A stretch of 64,000 nucleotides of DNA from Tetradesmus obliquus (Eukaryota; Chlorophyta; Chlorophyceae; Sphaeropleales; Scenedesmaceae). Both the position numbers and the translations under genes were made by a program. A model generated the notes under the pieces. That model did not search any database, had not been told where the DNA came from, and was given only the letters and a program-made list of their open reading frames with translations. Of this stretch, positions 43,171 to 54,851 are shown piece by piece (position 1 is the stretch's first letter; each line of letters begins with the position of its first letter). Where the stretch lies: positions 2,170,001 through 2,234,000 of the forward strand of contig CP126198.1 of NCBI GenBank assembly GCA_030272155.1, given 5' to 3'.

Positions 43171-45732
43171 GGACCCCCTGGGGGTTGGCGTTTTTTGGGT
43201 CTTGTCGGGCGGGTGGATGTTGGGATTGAGGTTGAGCTTCGGCAGTCTCCCTGCGTGCATGCGCATGTGCAAGGGAGGTGATATTTGCTGCTTTGCAGTG
43301 GGTTTGTCCGTTGTTTTCAGTGATGTGGTGTGATGATTTGGCTGTTTAGGGCCTTGATCACGGCGAGCCGACATGCCAGTGAATGATGTGGTTGCTGTTT
43401 GCATAGCACATTGTGAGGGGGCGCACAGGGGGTCTAGTCCAGCAGGGGTGTGAAGGGAGGGGTGGGCGATTCTGAGGAGGGCGAATGCAGGAGAGCCGGA
43501 TGCCTGTTTGCAGGCGCATGAGAGGCTGCTGGAAGCTGTTTGAACAGATGGTGTTGATCGGACTCATCAACATCTGATTGTCAGTCGGGGCGTGCTGATG
43601 ACACGGGTCACCGTTGATGTGAATAACCAAAAGCCTAGGCATGTTGGGTTGCCAAGGTCGCCAGCATGGGTTTACCTTGTTGGGGTGGTGGCATGTGGTG
43701 ACGGCGGTGATTCTGCTGCAATCAAGTGCGTGATGCATGTCACGTTTACGCGCCTCACTCTGCAGCCGCATGGCACATGCTGCATGTGTTTGTTGGGTGT
43801 TCTGACGGGTGTTCTGACGGACGATCCCATCTTCAGGGGTGCAAGATATTCTATGTAGTTAAGGCGGCAGTTTGAAGTTGCTGGGGGTTGTTTTGAGCTT
43901 GATTAGCGGCTGGGAGGTCCTCTTGCAGATGCTGGCATTGGAGGGCCAAGCACACATACATACATACCTGGCTCACAGTACATGCATGCTATCATGGCTG
44001 CATCTTCTAATTCTCAAGCTTTGACGTCGTGCTTGCACAGTAGATGTGCTGCCATCACCTCCTGGCCTTTACTCATGTAGCTGCCTCATATCACCCTTCT
44101 TATGCGCAACCTCACCAATTGAACGTGCACATCCAGCAATCTGTCATGTGCTGTCTATGCACTCAACCTTGCTGTCACCCTGCTGCTAATGAGTGGCTAT
44201 GCGCCATGATCAATGCATTCCAGACAGCCAGCATTCTTGCAATTTGTGTCTGCTGCACCCATCGCAGGCACCAAGGGGGTAGCAGTTTTGTGGTTCTGTT
44301 CTTTGGGGGGTTGCCGCTTTGCAGTTTTGTGGTTCTGTTCATTGGGGTTTTGGCGCTTTGCTGATGGCACCTTGTTAGTGTGCAGCATGTGAAGCGGGGC
44401 ACGGGCTGGCCTGCTGAGCTGCATGTTCCCTGATTTCAAGGGGTGGGGCATGTTTCCGGTGTGGTACAACACCCCTCATGGCTGCTTCACTCCTTGTGTT
44501 AGCGTGTTACAGCCGCACACAGTGCGAGCAGAGGTAAGCTGAGCTGCTGCGTGATGGTGCTGTTTGGTTGTCAACTGCCGTGCTGGTACTTGACATTCAA
44601 ACCAATTCATCGACTCGTGGTTATGGGCGGACAGCTGTTCATCGCCAGCTGACAGGTGTGACTTCACTGGACTCCAGTGCTCTGAGAGCAGTGAACCTCA
44701 GCCTGGGCAATTTCTGCTCCTTTCATTTCATGACCCCTCAGCAGTGGTGTTCCACAACTGCCTGTGCTGGCAGCACAGCACAAGGAGGCACGTGGTCACA
44801 GATCCAGAGGAGATCTAGCAGCTGAGCTGCTGTTGCTTCTGCTGCGTTCAGGTTACTTGGTTATGGTGGAGGTCGCTGGCTGTGCGTGCATGCGCTGGCC
44901 AATGCTGATGGTTGGATCGTGTTATATCAAGTTGGGGTTGTGTCGTTTCAGAATTGTTTGCATGCAGTCGGTTGGTTGTGCAGCTTACCCACATACTGCG
45001 TACTGTGGGCATGAGGCGCGTTATCTCGCGCGTGTGCTTTTGCACCAAGTGTCTGCAGCATTACCAGGAGCTTAAGCCGCCAGCACAGCTAGTTTATTAG
45101 GGCTCAGATATCGAGGAACTTTTGTACGCTTGGTCTGGTTGTTACCACCGGCAGATCAGTGGCAGGGCTCTTGCACGTTTGGGATTATTGTCTATGTAGC
45201 TTCCCTGCCCAGAGCGTGTGTGTTTGAGCGAGTTCAAATTTTACAAAGGATTGATGCGCTACCATGCCATTATTGCCAAATGGCTCTCCAGCTGCATCTT
45301 GCGTCGATGTGCTTTGAATGTGTGCTCCCGCAGCCCTGCCTTGGCTGTCAATCTGTGCAGATGGTTGGCTGTGTCTGATGTGGGGTTTGTATTGTCTTCA
45401 ACTTTTTATGTTGTAACGTGCTTGCATGAACGCGTTAACTGGCTGATTGACTGTGAAGTTCAACAGGCACAACCCTTTCAACTGTGCTGCATGTGCAGTA
45501 TTGATGGTCCAGGCTTCGCAAGGCGCGCCCAGGTGCGCTCATGAGAGCAAATGTAATACGGTAACGACCAAGCTGACATTGCACCCAGCGGAAGCACTTG
45601 CTAGGCCCCGTGTAGTGCCGGCACTGTTTATTTGAATCGCTGCTGCCTGCTGCTGCTTCTTGATCCCTGCCAGCGTAGATTCTGCGCTTCAGCATCTTAT
45701 CGTGCATAATATTTTAGGCACATGCAGCTGTA
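43171..45732. other. Long intergenic region with no supported gene
   Basis: A direct repeat gcagttttgtggttctgttc occurs at 44282-44302 and 44321-44341. TACA units (cacatacatacatacctgg) lie at 43953-43971. Several frames of 60-140 codons exist but none shows recognisable domains or consistent splice sites. Confidence 0.5.
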
Positions 45733-47952
45733 ATGACGCGGGCAGAGCATGAGGACTTATGGGGCCACCTGACCACGTTCATCGCTTCAGCGACTGTAGG
45801 ACTAGTGATCTTCAACTTCTTCCGCATCATAGGCCTTCATCATGCCTCGCTAAGTGAAACACAACAGCAGCCTGTAAGCATAGCAGACCTGCCACTGCAG
45901 TTGCTCTTGGAGACAAGGTGAGCAACAGCAGTAGCAGCAGCGCAGTAGCAGGTGTCATCCCAACCACCATCCCAACAACTTGCCATGCTGCCAATGCCGA
46001 GCCACCTTTCTTTGACGGTGCACCAGCTCGTTCTCCCGGGTATGCTTCATCACAGGCATGGAGCAGTGCACCGCATTGCTGCAGCCAAGATGGATTGTTG
46101 GTCAGCCTCGCCGCACTCCGCAGCAGAACCCAACACAACAGCAGCAGATGCTGTCGCATGGCCCACAAACATTGCCTCCATCTTTTTCAACACCTCTACG
46201 CAGGGTTTGCGGCAGCCCAGCTGTGGATGCTTACGCGCACGTCAACGTCAGCTGCATAGTGCAGTCCCCGACAGCGCGATGGTACAGGCAATACACTGCA
46301 GCAGGCGGCAGCTACCATGACTTGGTAGTACACATTGAGCCACAAGCGGACTATGATGGCGTGGCGGTGAAGTGGGGCATCAACCACAAGCGGGAGACAG
46401 CACAGGTGCGTGATGCCGCGGTGGTAACAGTGTGAGCTGCTGTGCCTTTGAATCTCGATCGCTACTATGTGTGGCACAGCAGAGCAGGGACACGAAGCTG
46501 CTCAGCACCAACCCACTGTCTGCGCCAGCAGCTGCTTCTGGAGCACGGCATAAGTATGGCCTTGGGTGTTGAAGAGTTTGGTTGCAACAGCGATGTTCAA
46601 GAGGGCCTGCAAGCACAGCGGTCAACACCTGCAGCAACTGCTTCATGCACTGCGCTTGCAGAAGTGTGCTTAGCGCCACAAGCAGCTCATACTGCTGGCC
46701 TCGATACAACCAGATGAATGCTTGCCTGAGTTGTCCACTCACTCAGGTAGCACTGAAAGCAGCCGCAGGCGCCTGCTGTTCGCTCTGCACCAAATGCTGC
46801 CGTGCTGTGCGTCAGTCCCCGCCTTTTTCTGCTTGCAAGAGTGTGCCAGAGCCTGCCGCAGGCACGGGCCAGGCAAGGTGGACGCGCCTTTCGGGACCTG
46901 CGCTGCACTGGATGATGTTTTCTTGCCATGCTTTTTGCTCCGCTGCTTGCTTGAATGTGCGAAGGCCTGCTGGAAGCACCGGCCAGGCCAAGTAGACGGC
47001 GCCTTTCGGGACCTGCCCTGCACTGGTTGATGTTTCCGCCATGCTTTCTGCTCTGCTGCTTGCAGGAATGTGCCAAAGCCTGCTGGAAGCACCGGCCGGG
47101 CCAAGTAGACGGCGCCTTCTGGGACCTGCGCTGCACTGGATGATGTTTTCCGCCGTGCTTTCTGCTCTGCTGCTTGCAGGAATGTGCAAAAGCCTGCTGG
47201 AAGCACCGGCCAGGCCATGTGGACGGCGCCTTCCGGGACCTGCCCTGCGCTGGATGATGCTTTTTGCCATGCTTTCTGCTCTGCTGCTTGCAGGAATGCG
47301 CTAAAGCCTGCTGGAAGCACCGGCCAGGCCAGGTAGACGGAGCCTTCTGGGACCTGCCCTGTAATGGTTAATGTTTTCCGCCATGCTTTTGGTTCAGCTG
47401 CTTGCAGGAATGTGCAAAAGCCTGCTGGAAGCACCGGCCGGGCCAAGTAGACGGCGCCTTCTGGGACCTGCGCTGCACTGGATGATGTTTTCCGCCATGC
47501 TTTCTGCTCTGCTGCTTGCAGGAATGTGCCAAAGCCTGCTGGAACCACCGGCCAGGCCAAGTAGGCGGTGCCTTCCGGGACCTGCCCTGCACTGTATCAT
47601 GTGTTTCCATGCTTTGTTCTGCTGCTTGCAGGAATGTGCCAAAGCCTGCTGGAAGCACCGGCCGGGCCAAGTAGACGGCGCGTTCCGGGACCTGCCCTGC
47701 AACGCCTTCACCTTCTGCGGCGCAGAGGCCTGCTTTGAGCCAGACAAGCACAAGCACACGCGCGGGGACTGCTGGCTCAAATTCACCGAGGCTCCTGCTA
47801 GCCCAGAGGTGAACATGCGGGGCAGGCGGCCGGATGCTGTTCTTGCGCGGCATCCTGCTGCGCCGATAAAGTCGCAGTGGGTGTCAGGGGTGCTGCTGCC
47901 ACCCGGCGTGCAGTTGCGCAACGGCAGCTGGAGCCCGAGGTACTACTGGTGA
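45733..47952 (+). CDS. Membrane-anchored protein with PAN/Apple-like Cys-rich domain
   Basis: Three exons join with matching phases: 45733-45917, 46204-46405 and 47632-47952, giving 235 residues. The first exon has a single hydrophobic segment (FIASATVGLVIFNFFRIIG) near the N terminus without a clear cleavage site, so a type II membrane protein is likely. The outer part begins VCGSPAVDAYAHVNVSC and continues in the last exon as ECAKACW, CNAFTFCG and GDCWLKF, the Cys-x3-Cys ... CNAFxxC ... CWLK pattern of PAN/Apple-like domains common in chlorophyte surface proteins. A binding role for protein or carbohydrate is inferred from the family. An alternative acceptor near 46055 would add an in-frame stretch that leads to a stop, so it is disfavoured. 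TGTAA at 48204 follows the stop. Confidence 0.7.
46830..47631 (+). repeat. Seven upstream copies of the PAN-domain exon start (unit about 115 bp)
   Basis: The acceptor and first 80 bp or so of exon 47632 (ttgcaggaatgtgccaaagc through gggacctg and ccctgcactg) occur near 46834, 46950, 47063, 47180, 47293, 47408 and 47521 before the real exon. The most upstream copies are most changed; the later ones are over 90% alike by eye. Only the last continues into CNAFTFC. Confidence 0.95.
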
Positions 47953-48918
47953 TGCGTGCTTGCTGGTGTATTATTTGTTTTGACAAAGCGAACAATCATT
48001 TGCTTTGTTTGCTTATGTGGCTGTTCTTAGGCGGCGCTGAAGTAGTGCTGCTGCTGTTTGAAAAAGAAGAAAGGAAGGAAGAAAGAAGATTGTGCTGTGC
48101 GGGCAGTTCCCATCATCTGTGATCCCTGCACACCATGCTGCCGCAGCAAGGATGGCACCTGACAGACGGGCGTTTATAATGGGTGCTCTGTCACCCCTAC
48201 TGCTGTAATGCAGCCAACTTGACCGTGCCTGTGCAGTGAGAAATCCCCGCTGCATCACTAGACAATGGCAGTGCTGCTGGTGCTGGTGCTGGCAGGCATA
48301 CAACTGTTCACCCGATGCCATGTATGATTGGCAGCAACAGCAGCATGTTCGGGCTTTGTTGACAGGGGAATGGCATTTGCTTGCAATCGTAGCCGCTTGT
48401 AAGCAGTCCAGCAACGCTGTTGGCTGTGGCTCCATGCGTAGTGCTGCATGCCAGGCTGCTGATGCATAGACTGTTCAGAGCAAGATGCCGACCTACACCT
48501 GTCTTGCAGTAAAGCGCGTTGCATACAATCTTCTCCAAACAGGCTGGCATGCTGCGCGCAGCGCTGCAATACTTGTGTCTGGTCTGTACGGTACCAGACC
48601 AGATCATACTGCAGAGTGGCAGGAGTAATCAATGCCCACTGCTCCGAAACATTTATTGCAATTAGGTGGGTACTGCAGCCACAGCAAGCGCCTGGTGCTC
48701 GCTGCTTTGCAGAAGGGGAAACAGGGCATGCAGCCACGCATTTCCCGCGGTCCAAAGTTGTCACTCTTGCGTAATAGCATCTGCACGGCAAGCGCTGCAC
48801 GCGATCGATCTCCAAACAATACCAAACAGCTACGCATCGTTATTGTACGTTTAAGGTTGATGATCACGAGGTCTAGCCCATGTTTCAATCAGATCCTGCT
48901 TGTTCACGAAACAGCATC
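47953..48918. other. Intergenic region with no supported gene
   Basis: A purine-rich run (gaaaaagaagaaaggaagga) lies at 48060-48090. Otherwise nothing coding or repeated is evident. Confidence 0.5.
48204..48208 (+). terminator. TGTAA polyadenylation signal candidate for the PAN-domain gene
   Basis: TGTAA lies 252 bases after the stop codon on the same strand, a usual 3' UTR length for a green alga. Confidence 0.5.
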
Positions 48919-50610
48919 ATGCCAAAGCGCACAGGCCACTCGAGACGAGGCTGCCGATACATCATAACAGTCTTCAGCATAGCCTTGCTGTTTCAAGGGA
49001 TCTATGCAGCAGATAACATTGGTGAGGCACTCCTTCCCTGGTGCTGCTACATAGTACCAATGTTGCAGCTGCTGCTGTTCATGTACTGGCTTTGTCAGAG
49101 CTGTGGACAGTTCACGACTATTATTCCACATCACATAACAGTTAGGAGCATATCTTGCTGCAGATGGTGCGGAGCATGCTGCCCTCTGCATGTACAAACC
49201 CTGCAGCCCGCACCATGCATATGCAACATGCACATGTATTGCTGCACAGCAGCCTCACCCTCCGCTGCCATCTCAAACCATCTACTGTTATGGCCACTTG
49301 CAGATCTGCAGCCCCTGGGGCGCAAGCTGCAGTGGGGCTGGGGCTTCGTGCACGGCACAACCCAACACACCTGGCTACCTTGGACTACAGAAGCAGCACC
49401 AGCAGCAGCAGCAGCTGCGCAGCCACCCCCTCCCAGCAGCAGCCCACCACCCAGCCAGGCCTCTCCTGCTGTAGCAAGCAGCGCGGCAGCACCTTCTCCA
49501 ACGACAGGGGCAACACCTAGCAGTAATGCTAGCCCACCACCTCCTACACCAGCAGCAGCAGCAGCAGCACCATCAAGCCCCATGACAAGCAGCACTGCAC
49601 CTGCAGCAGCAGCTGCAGGGCCCTCCACCTCCCCAGCCCCGTCCAGCAGTCCCACCCCAAGCACCTCTCCTCCCCCCAGCAGCCCTCAATCACAGACCAG
49701 CCAATCCCCGAGTGCTGCTGTAGCCACCTCTCCCGCATCCAACCCCAGCCCCAGCCCTGCAGCACAGCCGCCAGCGCCACCAAAAGGCCAGCAGGGTGCT
49801 GCTGCTGCTGGCAGTGGCGGGAACCCGTGCCTGTACCCCGGGGACGACAGCACGCAGTTCCTCACCGTGGACAGCCGCTGCAGGGAGGACCAGTTCAACA
49901 TCGCCATACTGGGTAAGGCTGTGCGTGCGGTGTTGTCTGTGTGTCTGTGTGTCTGATTGTCTGTGCTCTGTGTGAAATGACAGCTTTAGCCATGGTAAAT
50001 GCACAAATGTGCACCTGCAAGCAATGCTGGACCAGGAGCCCCCCTGTGTGTCTGTCCTCACCGTGGACAGCCGCTGCAGGGAGGACCAGTTCAACATTGC
50101 CATACTGGGTGAGGCTGCGCGTGTGGGGTTGTCTGTGTGTCTGTGTGTCCGTGTGTCTGTGCGGCTTGTGTCTGTCCTCGCCATGGGCAGCCGTTGCAGG
50201 CAAGACCAGTTCAACATCCTGCGGGAGTCGGTGCCTTGGGGGTATTTGTGGGTCTCTGCTTCTGCCTACTGCTCCATGACCTGTTGTGGCGTGATTAGGG
50301 AGGACCATTTCAACAACGCCAATTGCTCAACGCCTGCCCTTCGCTCCCCTGCCAACCGCTCCTGCTTTCTTTAAGTCATGCTGTGCTGCTGAAATGCAGC
50401 TGGAGTGAGTCGCCCCTGTACTAAATCACCACAACTGCTGCTGCCCTGCTGCTGCCGCTGCTGCCGCTGCTGCAGAGTTCACTGCCAACTGGACCTGGCA
50501 GGGTGAGGAGAGTGGGCCGGAGCAGTTCAGCAACGTGTACATCACCAACGGCTGGGCAACCATTCGGGGCCTCACAGACAACCAATTCATCCGGCCACGC
50601 CCCAAGAGCA

Positions 50611-50643
<33 letters not shown>

Positions 50644-51089
50644 GCCAGATGACTGGGCAGTATGTTGCGGTGGTGCGTGTGGCTGATGGAAAGTTTGTGG
50701 TGCCAAAGAGTGTCGATCTCTCCGGCAGCACTGCTGGCAGCAGCAGCAGCAGAGAGGCTGTAAATGGCAGCAGCAGCAGCAGCAGCAGCAGCTCTCTGGT
50801 TGATGTCAGCAGCAGCAAGCTCGCTGGGTGTGTGCTGGTAGGTGATACTGAGGACAGGCCGTTCCCTCGCTTCAGGATTGTTGTGCAGGCGGGCAGCAAC
50901 CGAATGCTGGCTGACAGCGTAGCAGCGCCGGGCGTGCCTATCTTCAAGGGGCGGCAGGGCGTAGCTTGTGAGGATGTTAAAGAGCGTGTTTTAGGGTTTG
51001 CGGGGTCTACAGATCCTACGCGTGGGCGGCTGGTTGACTTTTACGAGCCCAGCAGCTGCAAGTTTGTGATTGACGACTGCAGTGGGTGA
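48919..51089 (+). CDS. Pro/Ser/Ala-rich secreted protein, cell-wall-like
   Basis: Three exons with matching phases: 48919-49021, 49304-49912 and 50476-51089, giving 441 residues. The start ATG (48919; another in-frame ATG at 48880) leads to a hydrophobic segment (YIITVFSIALLFQGIYA), a probable signal peptide. After a Trp-rich stretch (QWGWGFVHG, HTWLPW) comes a region of about 130 residues of PPPP, SPPPS and PAAAA motifs, like hydroxyproline-rich extensin/pherophorin linkers. The C-terminal half has a globular look (NPCLYPGDD, NWTWQGEESGPEQFSN, YEPSSCKFVIDDCSG) with paired Cys, broken by Ser runs. I do not recognise the globular domain. A cell-wall or extracellular-matrix place is inferred from composition. 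Confidence 0.68.
50055..50345 (+). repeat. Downstream copies of the end of exon 49304-49912
   Basis: The stretch cctcaccgtggacagccgct through catactgg and the donor recurs at about 50057-50110, then with more changes at 50177-50221 and 50296-50325. Confidence 0.9.
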
Positions 51090-53152
51090 GCAAGCCTAGT
51101 TGCTGCTGGTTGCGCATTGTTGTTCTCAGCAGAGTGAAGCCAAAACACCAGCACTCTCGAAGGATGATGCTTCCTAGCTGGCCGTGACAGGCTGGTACTA
51201 GCAGATGCTGTGATGGTGGTGAGCAGTAATGAACGGCGCTGCATGTGTGGCTACAACCTGAATTACGATGCTGACATACTGTCAGCAGCGGTAGCGGCTG
51301 GCCAACTTTTACAAGCCCAGCGCCAAATTTGTTATTGACGACTGCAGCGGTCGAGCCAGCCTGATTAGCGGCCGCTGCAGTCCCGATGTTTGTTTTTTAG
51401 CAGATTGGAGTATGGCTTGTTGTAGTAGATTGGAGTATGGCTTGGAGTCGAAGGACTCCGCTGGCACGCCACTCTGATTCATTGAGTCGTAGCAGCCAGA
51501 CCGCTTGGTGCCTTTGTACACGCCATAAATACACGCGCGGCTCGACGGTTGTTGTGTGTGGCAGGGTGTTTGAGACTGGCGGGTTTGTGATATGGATTCT
51601 TGTGCAGAACCTCTAGTCTATTTTCTAGGTCTTGCAGCAAGAAGGTCGCCTGCCTTCCGCATACAAATGTAAGGCCTGTTGGCACAGATATGCCAGCGTT
51701 GGTGTGCTGCTTGTGCGGCAGGTGTGACACTCCTCGGTCAGAGATCACCCCAGGTGCATGGCGCATAAGGGTTCATTGTTGATGTGCGAACAGTACACGT
51801 GTGCGCTATCACAGCAGGCTGCTGCATTGACAGCATTTTAGATGGTAGAGCATTTAGTTATAGTGTTGCCATCCCAGGCAGGCTGCATGCATTCTAGACT
51901 AGACAGTAGCGGTTGTACTGCCATGGTCCCAGTTGCATTCGCAGTTGCATTTCCCGTACAGCAGCTAAGATCTTAAGCTGCATTATTGGGTGTGAGCAAA
52001 CTGCTCTCTGCGCAGTGGTCCCAGTGAATAACTTGGTTGTTGGTTGAGGATTGTTGGTGATTGACATTGCAGCTCAGTTGCACTCTAACAGGGCCTTATT
52101 GTTGGTCAACAAGCGTTGAACGGTCACCTTCTGTGGTTTGCTGTCATCATAACGCGCCAGAAGGTTTGCCACACCTTCAAGGTGCAAGGCTTGCATGGGC
52201 AGCATGGCCTAGCTGCTAGGGTGTTGTGTGGTTTATTACGACCTTTGCTTCTTATGCAGCGAAATTTGAGTGTGCAGTGCAGCTCTGCTGCGCAAGTGTG
52301 GCTGAATAATGCCGGAATATTGGTGCCACCACCACACAGTGTGTTGTGGCACAACAGGCTGCAGGGTAGGTAGCTGGTATGGCAGTTAACCATGGTTATG
52401 GTTTGTGCAGCAACTGTTCCACATGTCTTTGCTGTCTAGAGATACAGCATAGTGTTTATTCAGCATGTGATGGTTCATCAGTTCACGTAAAAGGACGCAG
52501 TAATGCATACATGCCTTTTGTGCATGTCTTGCGGGTTGTGAAGTCTAGAGTTTTCAGTCTGTTGGTGGTTTTGGCAGCAAGCCTTTGCGTGTAGCTTGGA
52601 TTAAGGGCATTATAACTAACCTTTGTACTCCGTGCGAGCCCTTACACGCTTACCGATGAAACTGCACAACGAATCTCCTGACTTGCCACCTGCATCCCCT
52701 GCAGCGTCCGACGCTGAACAGTCTGCAGCTTGATCAGTGTTCAAATGGCGCTGAATGCAGCAGCCGCATCAAGCACAGCACTGCTTGATACTAAGAAGTA
52801 GCAGACAGCACAATGAAGCACAGATACTTCAGCCGAGATTGTGCCCAGCAGTGCCCAGCAGTGCCCGGCAATGGTGCGGCACATGCACCCTCAGGGCCTG
52901 CTGAACATCTATTCACGTGGTAAACGTACGGCCAGCTGACAGCAATAGCATCAACTTTCAAAAGCTGCAACAGTATTCTTTTATGTAACAGCACCGCAAG
53001 CCACTGCGCTGCAGCCCCGGGGTTCACCTCACCGCAGGTCCCTGTTTGTGCGCCGGACGGTCGATCCTGTACCTGTCTTCTTCACGTTGTCTCGTTCAGT
53101 CGTAACATTTTTATGTTTCTCTTTGGTCTGGTATAGGCGGCTTTTCATAAAC
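51090..53152. other. Intergenic region with no supported gene
   Basis: Apart from the gene-end copy at 51287-51360 and a doubled gattggagtatggcttg (51404-51440), nothing structured is evident. Just before the next start, tggtatag at 53129-53136 could be the end of a 5' UTR intron. Confidence 0.45.
51287..51360 (+). repeat. Copy of the 3' end of the Pro-rich protein gene
   Basis: The stretch gcggctggccaacttttaca through gacgactgcagcggt matches the last coding bases (51027-51085), but lies 200 bp after the stop. Confidence 0.85.
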
Positions 53153-54815
53153 ATGGAGCAGCAGGCAGCACAGCCAGCCTGGGCGGTGCCCGTCTGCTAC
53201 GCAGTCGGCACCTTTGTTGCTGTCGCTTTCGCTACTTATGCGTTCGCTTATGGCACATGGTGGACCCGCAAGATGGCGGGCAAGCAGAGTACCGAGGACT
53301 TCATTACAGCTAGGGGCACGCAGAACATCTGGCGTATTGGCTGGAGCTTCTATGCGGGAGCAGTAGGAGCCTGGGTGATTGTTGCACCTTCACAGGTGAC
53401 TGCCTGCGTACCCCGACATGGCCAGCTATTGCACCACCAGGGGCAGCAGCAGCAGCAGCAGAAGCAGGAGCCACTTGGCAGTGGCGACGGCAGAGGCAGC
53501 AGAGCTGCTTGCAGTTCTTCTATTTAGCAAACAACGCTTTGGTTGTGTCTTTATGTGCTGGAGTCGCAGCAGTACCCTACCAGATGCATGGCAGCAGTGC
53601 AGTGTGTCAGGCCTGGCTCCCACATGCTGCTGCACTGCCAGCAGCCTTGCAGGATGCAGCGGTTCCTGCAGCATCAGCACCCTGCAGCACGTTGCAAATG
53701 TCTCATAGTTTGTAACAGATAGTAACACTTAGAAACGAGTCAAGTTAAGTTTGTGATTCAGCATGCAGCCATTGGCTCTGCTCATGCCCCCACAGACAAC
53801 AGCCGCCCTGCACATGGCTGTGTCAGCAGTTGCCTCCCTGCTGCCCCTCCCTGCTATCCTCTGCACCCACTGCAAAACCAATCCGCACAATCTGTGCTCC
53901 TGCTGACTGCGTGCTGCCTGCTTTGTGTGAAAACATGCAAACAACCTGCAGTATGCCTCCTTTTCCGGCATCGTGGGCTTGGTGGTGTATGCAGTTGCCT
54001 TTTCCTGACCTCCTCTGTACCGCTTGCTGTCTGCCCTCTTTTCAAACACGTTACATTCAAACGCTCTGCAGTACGCCTCCTTTTCCGGCATCGTGGGCTT
54101 GGTGGTGTATGCGATTGCCTCAGGCCTGCCCATCCTGCTCATCGCGCTGTTTGGCAGCTTCATGAAGCAGGTGGGACTGCAGCAGCAGCAGCAGAGGCAG
54201 CAGCAGCAGCAGCAGATTGCAGCCGCAGCGGATTACAGCAGCAGATTGCAGCAGCAGTGTTGATGAAGCAGCGAGCCTGCTATTGCCCATGTTGACACAT
54301 GCTGTTCGTGCGCCAGTGATTGAAGCTGGGGGCTGGCACAGCAGGGCGGTTCCTGTTGATGACTCAGCAATATTTGCTGGGAAAGAAACCTTTTGAGTGT
54401 TCTACTTGCTTGTGAGTCAGCGTGTGCAGTACAAACTTTTGTACTGCACGCGCTGACTCACAAGCGACGAGGTGACCTCATGCACGGAGGCAGCGGGTGC
54501 GGGTACACTATATGTCCTGTCCAGCCAGCGAGTGTCCTAGCATGTGCTAGCGGTTATGATGCATTTGAGGACAACAGTCGACATATATTGGCATATAGAT
54601 AATCACTCTCCCGACCGCCCCACTGCTCTTTATAAGTCCAGCGATATGCTCTTTACAATGACAGCCGCTGCTGTGACTTGGCCGCTGCTGCTGCTGCTGC
54701 TGCAGATGCCGCACGTGCTGTCTCTCTCTGACTTCATGGGCTGGCGCTTCAGCCTGATCCCCAATGTGTGCTGTCTAATCGCTGCCGCCGCCGCCGCCGC
54801 CGCTGCCGCCGCCGC

Positions 54816-54851
<36 letters not shown>

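Noticed and set aside
46687..47560. Minus-strand frames of 150-270 codons with repeated LPAGFGTFLQAAEQ-like units
   Set aside because: They are the antisense of the tandem copies of the PAN-domain exon start; the plus strand has the matching splice sites and Cys pattern.
46830..47631. Regularly spaced repeats that could suggest a CRISPR array
   Set aside because: Repeats of about 80 bp with 30-bp spacers that are themselves similar, in a eukaryotic intron and derived from an exon; no CRISPR features.
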